Positions 1-8,272 of a DNA stretch of 32,204 nucleotides are shown in pieces. Origin of the DNA: Bacillota bacterium. GTDB taxonomy: Bacteria > Bacillota > Clostridia > Saccharofermentanales > DTU023. Position 1 is the first letter of the stretch, and each line of letters opens with the position of its first letter. The translations under genes and the position numbers were made by a program. The notes beneath the pieces are model-generated. The model did no database searches. It saw only the letters and a program-made list of their open reading frames with translations, and had not been told where the DNA came from. Location of the stretch: NCBI GenBank assembly GCA_029570375.1, contig JAKPXB010000044.1, positions 1 through 32,204 on the forward strand, written 5' to 3'.

Positions 1-117
1 GTTGGTATCAAAGGCCTCTTTCATATATGTAAGCTCTGGCCCGTGCATCGTCGGACTGCTGAGCCATACTTTTTTCTCAAATGGTTTGAAGTCGTGGTTT
101 TCTGCAATAAAAGCCAT
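1..117 (-). CDS. DegT/DnrJ/EryC1 aminotransferase, N-terminal fragment (runs off left edge)
   Basis: Partial gene: only the first 39 codons are in the window and the rest lies beyond position 1. The product begins MAFIAENHDF and continues KKVWLSSPTMHG, PELTYMKEAFDTN. The WLSSP.MHG.E..Y..EA.DTNW pattern is typical of the start of PLP-dependent nucleotide-sugar aminotransferases, which make amino sugars for surface glycans. The ATG at 117-115 is preceded by AAAGGG about ten bases upstream. It lies downstream, on the same strand, of a decayed copy of the same protein (205-464). The family call rests on the N-terminal motif only; whether the gene is intact cannot be judged here. Confidence 0.75.
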   Translation of the reverse strand, partial: MAFIAENHDFKPFEKKVWLSSPTMHGPELTYMKEAFDTN

Positions 118-204
118 CGTACGTTATCCCTTTCTCTATTCTGTACCCCGACAGTAATAAATTCGTTAAGACCCCTCGGGTGAATTCCTTTATGATAATT
201 GCAA

Positions 205-464
205 GTTTATGCGTAAAACACTCGGTTTAGCGCCAAATATGCGCCGTAATGCGACTATTTGCCTAGTTGCCGCAGTTCCACATAAAAGTGCAACAGCGTA
301 TTTACACCCGAATTTTACGCCGCAAGACGCTCGATCCCGTTAATGTTTTTCCCGACCGTTGACCTCCAGTTTGTCTGAAAAGCCTTGGTCATATATTGAA
401 GTTCCTCATCGTGCATCGTCGGCGAGGACAACCAGACTTAATGATGGAAAGAATTCAAATACAT
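205..464 (-). pseudogene. Decayed second copy of the DegT aminotransferase N-terminus
   Basis: A good ribosome site (AGAGGAG, 4-6 bases before ATG at 464-462) leads into MYLNSFHH and then a stop. In another frame the sequence reads VWLSSPTMHDEELQYMTKAF, then QTNW, nearly the same as the gene at 1-117. After a further stop and frame change it reads KFGCKYAVALLCGTAAT, which matches the next conserved block of the family (GCKYAVAL..GTAA). Similarity fades near position 205, well short of a full protein of roughly 380 residues. It is therefore a frameshifted and truncated relic, probably from a tandem duplication. The boundaries are approximate. Confidence 0.75.
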
Positions 465-700
465 ATAATCTCCTCTTATACCAAAAAGCAGCGTTTAAAT
501 CCACTTTTTTAACAGCAATTACTTCAACGTTTTCATAAATCTGTCTCTATAAACACCTTGATGTTATGAAGATAATTACATTACGTTATTTAATTCGTAT
601 CAGAAACTTATCTTTGATAATATCCGAACGGTATGTAATCTTGATTTATGTAGCAATCGATCCACATAATCAAGCCGATAAGCCCTTATTTCAGCCCTTT
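465..700. other. AT-rich spacer with no recognisable gene
   Basis: This 236-base stretch between two aminotransferase pieces is AT-rich and has stop codons in all frames apart from a short plus-strand ORF that I do not credit. It probably holds the eroded 3' part of the truncated gene at 701-1324, but no aminotransferase C-terminal motif can be read in it. Confidence 0.4.
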
Positions 701-1324
701 TTAAGCCGTTTTTGCTTCATAATGCCCTGTATAAAACTTGTCCTCATGTAAAGAGAAAGCTGAAAAATCAGCAACAGATCCTGATCGTTTGCCATCATAT
801 ACTGCACCGATAGAATGTGCCGCGTCAGCTAAAATAATGGCTCTCCCATACGCACTCTGGAGATCATTCGCCGGCCTGAACAAGCTTCTATGGCTATCGA
901 CAACATCAAACACTTGCTTGTAGTCGACCATTACTCCCCCGATATCTACAGGAATAATAACTTTTGTTTTGTCCGTCATTGCTTCGGATAAACAATCAAT
1001 GTCAAGGTAAAATGAATTTGGAGCTGTATCGACCAGCACGATCTTGGCACCGACATGCTCAATGACTGAAGCTGAAGCTGTGTATGTATATGCTGTAGTG
1101 ATTACCTCGTCGCCAGGGCCAACCCCCAACGCACGTAGAATCAATTCCATTGCGGCGGTGGCAGAGTTTACACAAACACATGTTGACGTGTTGCAAAAGA
1201 CGGCCAACTCTTTCTCAAATTGTTTCGTCTTTGGTCCAGTTGTAATCCAGCCTGACTTGAGAGCCTGAACAACTGCCTCTATTTCCATTTCAGTAATATC
1301 CGGTGGAGAGAATCCAATGTTCAT
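701..1324 (-). pseudogene. Truncated DegT/DnrJ/EryC1-family aminotransferase
   Basis: This 207-residue product has the N-terminal half of a PLP-dependent sugar aminotransferase: IGFSPPDITEMEIEAV, LKSGWITTGPKTKQFE, VNSATAAMEL, GDEVITTAYTYTASAS and ILADAAHSIGA. It ends at AFSLHEDKFYT, about where the PLP-binding lysine segment (usually SFH..K) should be, and then runs into unrelated residues and a stop. Members are usually about 360-400 residues, so the C-terminal half is missing and activity is unlikely. It belongs to a different subfamily (ArnB-like opening) from the pieces at 1-117 and 205-464. It starts 48 bases after the chain-length-determinant-like gene, so it was probably once the next gene of a glycan cluster. 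An active short protein cannot be excluded. Confidence 0.75.
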
Positions 1325-1372
1325 TTTTCCATTCCGCTAGCTTTTTTCGTTCCGTCAACAGGGTACCTTCTA

Positions 1373-2878
1373 TCAGAACCGCTCTTCCAACTCAAGTACC
1401 CCTACGATTTCCTTCGATAAATCCACACTTCGTCGAATACCATTTAAAAGATTAGAGCTTCTGGTGGCGTTTTTGTAGAGTAGCAATAGACCCATAGAAT
1501 CCCGGCTGGCTAACACAGTATCAGGGTCATCTGTTAAACTCGATCCGGCGACTAGGGTAATTCGTTTACAGTGCTCCGATTTATCCTTATCTAAAGTTTG
1601 TTGAATACGTTCAAGAAGATCTTTGGCACATATATCCCCGTGGACATCCGGCACAAGAATATTAACGGATGCTGTTACTTCTTCGTTACTCCTATACTCC
1701 AACGGGGAATCTTCTTTTTTAAGTTTAGTTTTTAAAATCCCCTGAAGAACTTGAGCGACATAATTTATCTGAATAGAAGCTTTATTATCATCATATGCCA
1801 TTCCAAACATTCTGATGAAAAAATTGTCAACTGATCTTCCGAATCGCTTCTTTCGAATTTCCGAATTCTCTACCAGACATGGTACACCACAGAGATAGGG
1901 AAGGTTATTTGCTTCCGCAATTCCAGCGACATCAATTGTTGTCATCTGGTGACGATAGCGAATCACGGCAATGACAATACTGAGCACAAGTCCCAAGAAC
2001 ACGCCAAGAACAATATTCCTTTTATATGGCTTCGGTGCTTGACTGCCATCAGGAGTTATCTCCCCTTCTTCTTCGAGAAAAGCCTTAAAGGCATCATCAA
2101 TCGACTTATTCAGTTCTTCGATTTTCCCCTCTTTCAAAGCAATCTCGCTCTCAATTTTCTTTTTTAAGAGAGTGATAGAGGGATCCCTGACAACCTCTTT
2201 ATTTACGTTGCTAAATCTTAGATAGTGCGTCGCGAGCAGGTCAATGTCCGGTCTAACATAGTTCTCCAGAAATTCCTGTGTCGTTTTTATCAGCTGATCG
2301 ATGATGATCTCCTCGGATCCCGTTATTTTAAAAACGATAAATCCGTCTTCTCCTATCCTCACATCGATCAGATTGGCCAGGTTTTCAGGACTAAATTTAA
2401 GAATCCCTTTAGTCGCGAGATAGTTAAGATAGCGATCGCTTGCCAGCTGCCGCATATAATGCAGACTGAGCATTTGATTTGTTCTCGCTTCTTCCTCTTC
2501 ATCTTTAAAATCAACCATAAAATAGCTGAATCGAAGGCTGAAACTCTTGTTGATCCGCCTATTGGGATCGATCTGCAGGAACAGGTTGTTATTGAGTTGC
2601 GTATTTAGCTCGGTTACTTCTTTTTCCAGCCCCGTAATTTGAGATGACCAGTCTTTGGCCTCCGCGTTATCCGCAATGAATTTGTCTCTCTTCGCGAGCA
2701 GTTCTTCCTCTTGCTTCGGGTCATCCGGCAGGCTGTTTAGCTGTTGAGACGATGGCTTCAGATAGGTGTAGCCCAGCAACAGGGCAACACATAGCACCAG
2801 ACAGAGTATGGTTACCCGCCAAGACATCAAATAATAGAAAGCAGCTTTCTTCAAATCCAGGACTCTTGTATCTTCCAT
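1373..2878 (-). CDS. Wzz/YveK-like polysaccharide co-polymerase with degenerate C-terminal domain
   Basis: The 501-residue product has two membrane helices bracketing a long coiled-coil extracytoplasmic region. Helix 1 is near residues 21-41 (TILCLVLCVALLLGY) and helix 2 near 287-308 (NIVLGVFLGLVLSIVIAVI). This is the topology of chain-length determinants and polysaccharide co-polymerases. About 190 cytoplasmic residues follow, where BY-kinase-type adaptors carry a P-loop ATPase. I see no Walker A (GxxxxGKS/T) there, although stretches such as VNILVPDVHGD and ITLVAGSSLTDDP suggest a Rossmann-like core. It probably controls export or length of a surface polysaccharide and heads the left-edge glycan cluster. 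The ATG at 2878 has a purine-rich AAGGAAAGAGAG upstream. The kinase relationship is inference. Confidence 0.65.
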   Translation of the reverse strand: MEDTRVLDLKKAAFYYLMSWRVTILCLVLCVALLLGYTYLKPSSQQLNSLPDDPKQEEELLAKRDKFIADNAEAKDWSSQITGLEKEVTELNTQLNNNLFLQIDPNRRINKSFSLRFSYFMVDFKDEEEEARTNQMLSLHYMRQLASDRYLNYLATKGILKFSPENLANLIDVRIGEDGFIVFKITGSEEIIIDQLIKTTQEFLENYVRPDIDLLATHYLRFSNVNKEVVRDPSITLLKKKIESEIALKEGKIEELNKSIDDAFKAFLEEEGEITPDGSQAPKPYKRNIVLGVFLGLVLSIVIAVIRYRHQMTTIDVAGIAEANNLPYLCGVPCLVENSEIRKKRFGRSVDNFFIRMFGMAYDDNKASIQINYVAQVLQGILKTKLKKEDSPLEYRSNEEVTASVNILVPDVHGDICAKDLLERIQQTLDKDKSEHCKRITLVAGSSLTDDPDTVLASRDSMGLLLLYKNATRSSNLLNGIRRSVDLSKEIVGVLELEERF

Positions 2879-3175
2879 TTCTCTCTTTCCTTAGCCACTA
2901 GCAGGAGCTATAATATCCGCGGTTGTGGATGAACACATATTTTTGTCATTATCTCATAAGTGGTTGTGAGGGTAAAGTCAGCGCATCACCAGGCAGAATT
3001 CAGGCGTGTTTCTCCAATTATCTTCACGTCGCCTATTCGTTCATCCGTATTCTGACATAATAACCCCATAAAAATGGGGCAGACCGCAGCCTGCCCCGAT
3101 TTAATGAATCATTTCCAGGAAAAGTAATCCCTGCTAAGAGTCGCGCTCCCTCAATCGGTGTTCTTTCCCCTGTAC
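2879..3175. other. Intergenic region ahead of the glycan cluster
   Basis: This AT-rich leader separates the DUF4349 lipoprotein gene from the co-polymerase-like gene. A possible minus-strand -10 (TATTAT, near 2909-2916) lies shortly upstream of the latter, but I find no convincing -35. The only clear element is the terminator at 3069-3098. No gene or repeat is recognised. Confidence 0.4.
3069..3098 (-). terminator. Intrinsic terminator of the DUF4349 lipoprotein gene
   Basis: GGGGCAG (3076-3082) pairs perfectly with CTGCCCC (3091-3097) around an 8-base loop. On the minus strand the stem is followed by ATTTTTA, so it terminates transcription from the gene ending at 3176. Confidence 0.8.
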
Positions 3176-4219
3176 CTACTCCGCCTTCTCCACTTCAATA
3201 TTCTGGGGCTGGACATCCCCTTCCGGCGACATCACCGCCGCTTGCTCCGGCGGAAGCTGCGGCTGCGCGGCTACGGCCTCTTCCGCCTTTTTCGCGAGCT
3301 TCCTTCTCTTCCTCCGGCGGATTAGCCAGACGAGGATAATAATCAGGATAATGAGGACGATGAAGGGCGCCGCGTAGGCGAGGAACACGAGAAAATACTG
3401 GAACCCCAGGGCAATCCCGATACCGACCTTTTGAACGGCGTTTTTCATCAGGTAGCCGACATCGGACCATTTCAGCGTCTTCAATGTGACCTCCGGCTTC
3501 GTGATCGTCGGGTCCTTCTCCATGCGGATCGTTATATCGATACGCGACTCCTGCGTCAGATATTCGAGAAGCTGGAAACGGCCTTTGAGGCTCTCAAGTT
3601 CCACTGTCAGTTCGTCGATCCGCGTCTGGACTCTCAGCGTATCCTCAATCGTTTCCGCTTTTTTCAGAAGCTCGCGGTAGTGCTCGATCAGATTCTCCGT
3701 CGACTCGATGCGCACTTTCGTGTCGTAGTATTCTTCGGTGACCTCGTCGCTCTTGACCGATTGCGATTCGATCTTCGTCGCGCTCTCCCCCGCGTGCTCC
3801 ATAAAAGAAGTGAGCTTGCCGAACGGAACCGTCACGAGCATGGTAATCGTTTTGTAGGTGTCGCCGACCTGCTGGTTATAGGAGACGACGCGGCCGTCAA
3901 GGCTCGCGGCGAGATCGGACAGCGCCTTGAAGGTCTTCTCGACATCAGCGCTTCGAAGCTCCATCTGGCCGTTCTCGATGAACTTGCGGACAACGGCTCC
4001 GGGCGGGGAAATGCTCGGAATGTCTTTATCCTTCAGCGCGTCCTCACCAGTACGCCCCGGCAGGCTGTTATTATCCCATTTCCCTGACTCGGAGTAGTCT
4101 CCTGGCGCCACAAATTCAGGTTGTGATCTATCTCCATTATTCGCGGAACATCCCGCGGCTAACAAGGAAATGATCAAAAAGATCATCACAAAGGCAGATA
4201 AAAAACGTAGTTTTCTCAT
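3176..4219 (-). CDS. DUF4349 domain lipoprotein
   Basis: I chose the ATG at 4219 over the longer reading to 4276 because it begins MRKLRFLSAF, a typical lipoprotein signal with lipobox LAAGC (Cys24), and has AAGGAAAG just upstream. The mature protein of 347 residues has an extracytoplasmic domain with conserved features of DUF4349 (VEKTFKALSDLA, GRVVSYNQQ, MLVTVPFGKL, SDEVTEEYYDT), a coiled-coil segment (LTVELESLKGRF), and a C-terminal membrane helix (FIVLIILIIILVWLIRRRK) followed by a basic and proline/glutamine-rich tail. The family is widespread in Firmicutes and its function is unknown. It is transcribed alone, with a terminator downstream. Confidence 0.85.
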   Translation of the reverse strand: MRKLRFLSAFVMIFLIISLLAAGCSANNGDRSQPEFVAPGDYSESGKWDNNSLPGRTGEDALKDKDIPSISPPGAVVRKFIENGQMELRSADVEKTFKALSDLAASLDGRVVSYNQQVGDTYKTITMLVTVPFGKLTSFMEHAGESATKIESQSVKSDEVTEEYYDTKVRIESTENLIEHYRELLKKAETIEDTLRVQTRIDELTVELESLKGRFQLLEYLTQESRIDITIRMEKDPTITKPEVTLKTLKWSDVGYLMKNAVQKVGIGIALGFQYFLVFLAYAAPFIVLIILIIILVWLIRRRKRRKLAKKAEEAVAAQPQLPPEQAAVMSPEGDVQPQNIEVEKAE

Positions 4220-4370
4220 TCTTTCCTTCGCTGCCGATTCTCTTACGTGTTGCGCTGAACCGACAGCTCCCTCCAATCTTCAGATTCTTAAAACCTTTCA
4301 ATCTATGAGACGACAAAAAGTCGATTTGGTTATGTGGCCAATTCAGCCTATTTTACCAATGCTTGTCAAA

Positions 4371-4401
4371 GACAGGGAAATACTTTTTTTCCCCCCCTGT
4401 C
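4371..4401 (-). terminator. Possible intrinsic terminator of the FGGY kinase gene
   Basis: GACAGGG (4371-4377) and CCCTGTC (4395-4401) form a 7-bp stem with an A/T-rich loop, downstream of the kinase stop at 4490 on the minus strand. The following bases are TTTG, so the U-run is short. Confidence 0.4.
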
Positions 4402-4489
4402 AACTGGGGCGAACAGCGTTGATCCACGGGTTTTACAGTGGATCCGTGGCTTATCTTTCCTGTCCGCCCTCTCTATCTCTCCGCGCGCT

Positions 4490-6037
4490 TTAATCCGGCT
4501 TAAAACGGGAAAACCGCTCGAGCTCTTTGAACATCTCTTTGTTTTTCTCGTAGATTTTTTTGTAGACCTCCCGATAAAGCCGCTCATATACTTCGACATT
4601 TTCCGGGATGGGATAGAAGATTTTATTTTCCTTCACCATGCTCCGGACGCCCTCTTCGTGGTCTTTGTACAGCCCCGCCCAGATACCCGCGATAATGGCC
4701 GCACCCGCAGCGCAGACTTCATCGTGATCGAGCCTCACCGCCGGCAGATTGAAGATATCCGCCGTCAGCTGCATTGCCGCGTCAGACTTGCTGCCGCCCC
4801 CTACGATAAACAGTTTCTCAATCCGCGTTTTGCATTTCCTCTCGATGATCTCGAGCCCTTCCCGTAGCGCGTATGCGATGCTCTCAAGGAAAGCCCTGTA
4901 GAGATCGGCTTCCGTGTGCCGGTCCATCCAGCCGGCGACCATCCCTTTGCCGTGCGGATAAAGCCCCGGCTGGATCGTCCAGAACGGAAAGACAAACAGT
5001 CCGTTCGAGCCGGGCGGCACCTCCCGTGCCAGCTCGTTCATCCGGTTGAGAAATTCCGGCATCCCCTGTTCTTTTGAGTACTGGCGGCAGAACCACGTGA
5101 TGAGCCAGTACCCTCTGTAGATATTGTATTCAGGGTTCCACGCGCCCGGGATACAGCTCGGAAACGTGTAGAATTTGAGTTTGCTGTCTTCCACGTAGCG
5201 CATGATCGTCGTTCCGATAGTCGCCATCGTCCCATAGCTGATGGTTGCCTGTTTCGGACTGAAGACGCCCGAACCGAGTGTTTCGCACATCTTGTCGCCG
5301 GCAGCCGCGATCAGCGGGAGGCCGGCCGGCAGCGAAGTCTTCTCACTCGCCTCCTGTGTGATCTCTCCCAGCTTGCTCCCCGGCGGAAAAATCTCCGGCA
5401 GCTGGTCGCGTCTGACACCGAGGATCTTGAAGACAGCGGGTATCCTGTACCAATCCAGGCGCTTCGCTTCAAATGGGATGTACCCGATCTGCATGCCGAG
5501 CGAATCGTGCAAGACGCCGCAGAGCCTGAGTGTCAGATAGCCCGTGATCGTCAGGTATATTTTCGCTCTGGCGTAAATGTCCGGTTCGTGCAGGCGAATC
5601 CAATTAAACTTCGACCGCTCGGCCACCATCTCAAAAAAAGCCTTTTTCACGGTATAGACGACTTTGTCAGCGCCCTTGAGCGTCCGCCTCAGAATCGGAA
5701 TGATCTCCGGCGCGCGCCGCGTGTCAACCCATGTGATCCAGTCCCGGAGCGGCTTGTTATGTTCGTCGAGGGGAATGATGTTATCGCGGTTCGCCGTAAT
5801 CGTGACGGCTTTGACGCGGCTGATCTGATCGCCCAGAGCTGCGACGACTTCGTGCAGGACCTGGCACGTATCCTCCCAGAACTGCTCCGCAGGCACTTCC
5901 GCCCATCCGGTCCGCCGGCTGTAGTACGGCTGACTGATCGTCCTGGCAGAGGCGATCTGATCGCCTGCGCGGTTAAACACGATGGCGCGTACGCTCTGCG
6001 TACCGACATCCACAGTGAGGATATACGCTTCGTCCAT
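4490..6037 (-). CDS. FGGY-family carbohydrate kinase
   Basis: This 515-residue protein would phosphorylate a sugar or polyol with ATP in the cytoplasm. The N-terminal domain opens with YILTVDVGTQSVRAIVF (phosphate-1 loop) and contains ITANRDNIIPLDE and WITWVDTRR. The C-terminal domain has AAGDKMCETLGSGV and the adenosine motif FIVGGGSKSDAAMQ followed by DEVCAAGAAIIAG. The ATG at 6037 is preferred because it starts MDEAYILTVDVGTQS directly and has GGAG eight bases upstream. Two in-frame upstream starts exist (ATG 6070, also with a GGAG, and TTG 6094). The substrate cannot be read from sequence: xylulose, glycerol and ribulose kinases and several orphan groups share these motifs. No sugar transporter or isomerase lies beside it, so it stands alone. 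Confidence 0.9.
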   Translation of the reverse strand: MDEAYILTVDVGTQSVRAIVFNRAGDQIASARTISQPYYSRRTGWAEVPAEQFWEDTCQVLHEVVAALGDQISRVKAVTITANRDNIIPLDEHNKPLRDWITWVDTRRAPEIIPILRRTLKGADKVVYTVKKAFFEMVAERSKFNWIRLHEPDIYARAKIYLTITGYLTLRLCGVLHDSLGMQIGYIPFEAKRLDWYRIPAVFKILGVRRDQLPEIFPPGSKLGEITQEASEKTSLPAGLPLIAAAGDKMCETLGSGVFSPKQATISYGTMATIGTTIMRYVEDSKLKFYTFPSCIPGAWNPEYNIYRGYWLITWFCRQYSKEQGMPEFLNRMNELAREVPPGSNGLFVFPFWTIQPGLYPHGKGMVAGWMDRHTEADLYRAFLESIAYALREGLEIIERKCKTRIEKLFIVGGGSKSDAAMQLTADIFNLPAVRLDHDEVCAAGAAIIAGIWAGLYKDHEEGVRSMVKENKIFYPIPENVEVYERLYREVYKKIYEKNKEMFKELERFSRFKPD

Positions 6038-6380
6038 GGCGCTTACTCCATCTTTCGAACAGTCTTCCATCTTATACTCCGCGTTGATTTTCAAGTATTG
6101 CCCGCTCTACTTCGGCGCGTGTGCTTCTCATGAGTGGACTTGGTGTTCCGCTCGCGGATGACAGTCTTCTGCTTCTGATTGACTCAGACTCCGAATCATC
6201 AGACGGCGGCGCGGTACTCCGGGTCTGAATCTGCCGTGACCCCGTCAAACATGCGTTTGATCTTATTCTCTTATTGTAATTCATCCAGAGTTATTTTTTC
6301 TGGCATACTCATCGCTTTCGAAGGCTACATTTTCCACAGCATCAGACAGCCCCCCTGCTGCAGGGTTGCAAGAAATTTAG
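6038..6380. other. Intergenic region upstream of the kinase
   Basis: There is no credible gene here. It holds a 6-bp inverted repeat (6245-6260) and otherwise unremarkable sequence. Short ORFs overlapping it lack ribosome sites and family resemblance. Confidence 0.4.
6245..6260. promoter_or_regulatory. Inverted repeat, possible operator for the kinase gene
   Basis: TCAAAC-ATGC-GTTTGA is a perfect 6-bp inverted repeat with a 4-base centre, about 210 bases upstream of the kinase start. It has the size of a repressor half-site pair, but no regulator gene lies next to it and the promoter is unclear. Confidence 0.25.
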
Positions 6381-6656
6381 TCCCTGGAGAAAATAAAATG
6401 CGGGCTCAAACATTTTGATTCTAACAAAGACGCGCTCTACCACGATCTTTCGTGGCTGTAACTAGAACATCCCTGGTGGAATCTCTGTTGCGCAAAAGCC
6501 ATGGAGTTGTTCAAAAGGACGGGACCGACGAACTATTACGTGACCGTCTTCGGGAACCGCATGGTAAGCGAGTCGATTACTACATGGAACACTACGGCAG
6601 ACCGAAAAGACATTGAGAAGATCCTGTTCGACATGATCGATCATGCGTTGAAATAA
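6381..6656 (+). pseudogene. Remnant of an unidentified plus-strand gene
   Basis: One plus-strand frame reads like real protein on both sides of a single TAA (6459-6461): LEKIKCGLKHFDSNKDAL before it, and after it MELFKRTGPTNYYVTVFGNR, SITTWNTTADRKDIEKILFD and MIDHALK, ending in TAA at 6654-6656. The second part alone could be a 51-residue ORF from ATG 6501, but that ATG lacks a ribosome site. I do not recognise the family. It most likely is the C-terminal end of a gene whose front was lost. Its 3' end sits exactly where the truncated DUF4411 gene on the other strand loses similarity to its family. Confidence 0.4.
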
Positions 6657-6936
6657 TGCACAGATTTTTGTGTTGCAGCACAGCACCATACTGCAAAAGG
6701 ATAGATTTTTCCCGATGATCGATATAATTGGCTATCTCAAGGGCATCAAACCATTGTTTAAGACTATCTTCATTCTTCAGAATTTCTTTTTCTACCATGT
6801 CTAATATTGCTATTCTTCCGGCTTCTATATTGGACCCCACTTGTGTCCAAAATCCGGGAGCAAAGTCAAAAGAATAGTATGTAAGATAGGGGGTTATTAA
6901 CGAGTTAGAATCTATCAGAAATATTTCATTACTCAT
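6592..6936 (-). pseudogene. DUF4411 (PIN-like) toxin-type protein, C-terminally truncated
   Basis: The ATG at 6936-6934 opens SNEIFLIDSNSLITPYL, then YYSFDFAPGFW and ILDMVEKEI. This is the start of DUF4411 proteins, PIN-like putative nucleases that normally run to about 160 residues and pair with an XRE/ImmA-IrrE protein. The first acidic residue of the PIN pocket (LIDSNS) is present. The reading continues to residue 114, but from about residue 90 (HKNLCIISTHDRS onward) it is simply the complement of the unrelated plus-strand remnant ending at 6656. The C-terminal acidic residues needed for metal binding are missing, so it should be inactive. Its ATG overlaps by one base the ancestral TGA of the upstream partner (TGATG), consistent with translational coupling. 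Confidence 0.7.
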
Positions 6937-8108
6937 CAAAAACCACTCCCTGAATTTTCGGTCAATGCTGCAAAGGTAGCACGATTCGTGTTAGTGAGAC
7001 GAAATGCATCAGAGTAGAGTGTTTTCCCTTCTGCCACACTATTTAAAAGCATTTGAAAAAAGCGGCGATCAATTCGACTTGTTGCTGTGCGATAGAAATT
7101 TCCACCGCTGTTATCCTGCTCTTTTTTCTTTTATCTGTGATTGATATATCGTTCTACAGCAAGTTTTGCCGTTTTTTCGTATAACGGATAATCAATAAAT
7201 CCATTATCTAATGCCTTCCTCGCAATAACCGTAATACCGCATCTGAAGTTTCTGGCCAAAACAGAAATAGCTCGTTCTGCATCCATATGATCGATGACAG
7301 AATTCCATTCTTTAGAGAATAATGCCTGTGGGACTATTATTTCAGCAGCAACAGCATTGCATACAGCTTCAGTCTTTTTTACTCTTCTTTCAGTTCCGTA
7401 GCGATCATTAAATAGATTATTTTTTCCTATACAAATGTGTGTAAACTCATGTAACAGAGAAAAGAGCTTGCTGTTTATGGAATCATTAGAATTAATGAAA
7501 ATCAATGGTGCATAGTCATCCACTAGAGTGAACGCTCTAAATTCATTAATATCTAATGGTCTGCGCGTATTATTGCCAACAATTCCACTCATCATGACAA
7601 CTACTCCGGAATTGCTTATAGCCGTACGGATTATCCGAAAAGAATCTTCGGCAGATCGACTTTTACTAAACCAATCATAAGGCAGGTTCAATATTTGCCG
7701 TATAGAATTGGCAAAAGCAAAATGATCCCTTTGCCGCTTAAAAGCTCCAACAAAAGGAATCGTTGTAGCTTCATCAGAGATTAAGTGGTTTCTCATCCAC
7801 TCTTGCACAAACTCCATATCGTGCATAACATCAATCAAATTACGACTGGGGTTTTCAAATGCTGCACTGTCAACAGTCCTGTAGTTGACTAGAGAAATAT
7901 CTTCTGTTGGTGGCGTCTGCAAAAAGAAATACCCTAATGGTATCCCGGTTGCCTTGCTCGTTCTTTCAATTTGATTGAAAGTGGGAATTTTTTCACCGAC
8001 ACTCCATAAATGAAGATATTCTTGTATCTGGCTTGGAAGAGAACTTATCTGGACATGTTCCATAAGCCAATTAATTATTTCATTGGAAATATCAACTTTA
8101 ACTTGCAT
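6936..8108 (-). pseudogene. XRE/ImmA-IrrE (DUF955) metallopeptidase partner, interrupted by an in-frame stop
   Basis: The first 325 codons (8108-7134) encode a degenerate N-terminal helix-turn-helix-like region (about residues 25-65) and an ImmA/IrrE zinc peptidase domain with HEFTH at residues 220-224 and AVAAEIIVP as the downstream metal-ligand helix. A TAA at 7133-7131 stops it. In the same frame, with no shift, 64 more codons follow (7130-6939) with the family's usual C-terminal block: SGGNFYRTATSRIDRRFF, VAEGKTLYSDAFRLTNTN and ATFAALTE, ending in TGA at 6938-6936. The restored length of about 390 is normal for this family. The nonsense codon thus removes the C-terminal domain and breaks coupling to the toxin gene. 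AAGGTG five bases before the ATG is a good ribosome site. The region is AT-rich against its neighbours, suggesting acquisition. Confidence 0.8.
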
Positions 8109-8162
8109 GATAACACCTTCTTTGTGTTCACTCGCCTGTTATGATGTTGTCATATATATTTC

Positions 8163-8191
8163 GAGGGACAAGGTTTTCTCCCTTAACCCTC
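8163..8191. terminator. Hairpin between ssrA and the toxin-antitoxin-like locus
   Basis: GAGGGACAAGG (8163-8173) pairs imperfectly with CCTTAACCCTC (8181-8191): an outer 5-bp stem and an inner 4-bp stem. It lies about 80 bases beyond the tmRNA 3' end, where a terminator is expected. Neither side has a clear T-run, so the call is tentative. Confidence 0.3.
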
Positions 8192-8272
8192 AGTTTCAGT
8201 TGTTGACTTTACAGACATACAATTAACGACAAAGCCGATTTTGAAGAATCAGGTGTTCGTCAAATATCCATT

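Noticed and set aside
4421-4446. GATCCAC/GTGGATC inverted repeat downstream of the kinase
   Set aside because: A 7-bp stem with a 10-base loop but no T-run on either strand and no link to a start. Too weak to call a terminator or operator.
6462-6689. Minus-strand ORF of 75 codons
   Set aside because: It combines the complement of the plus-strand remnant with an out-of-frame part of the toxin gene; no start signal.
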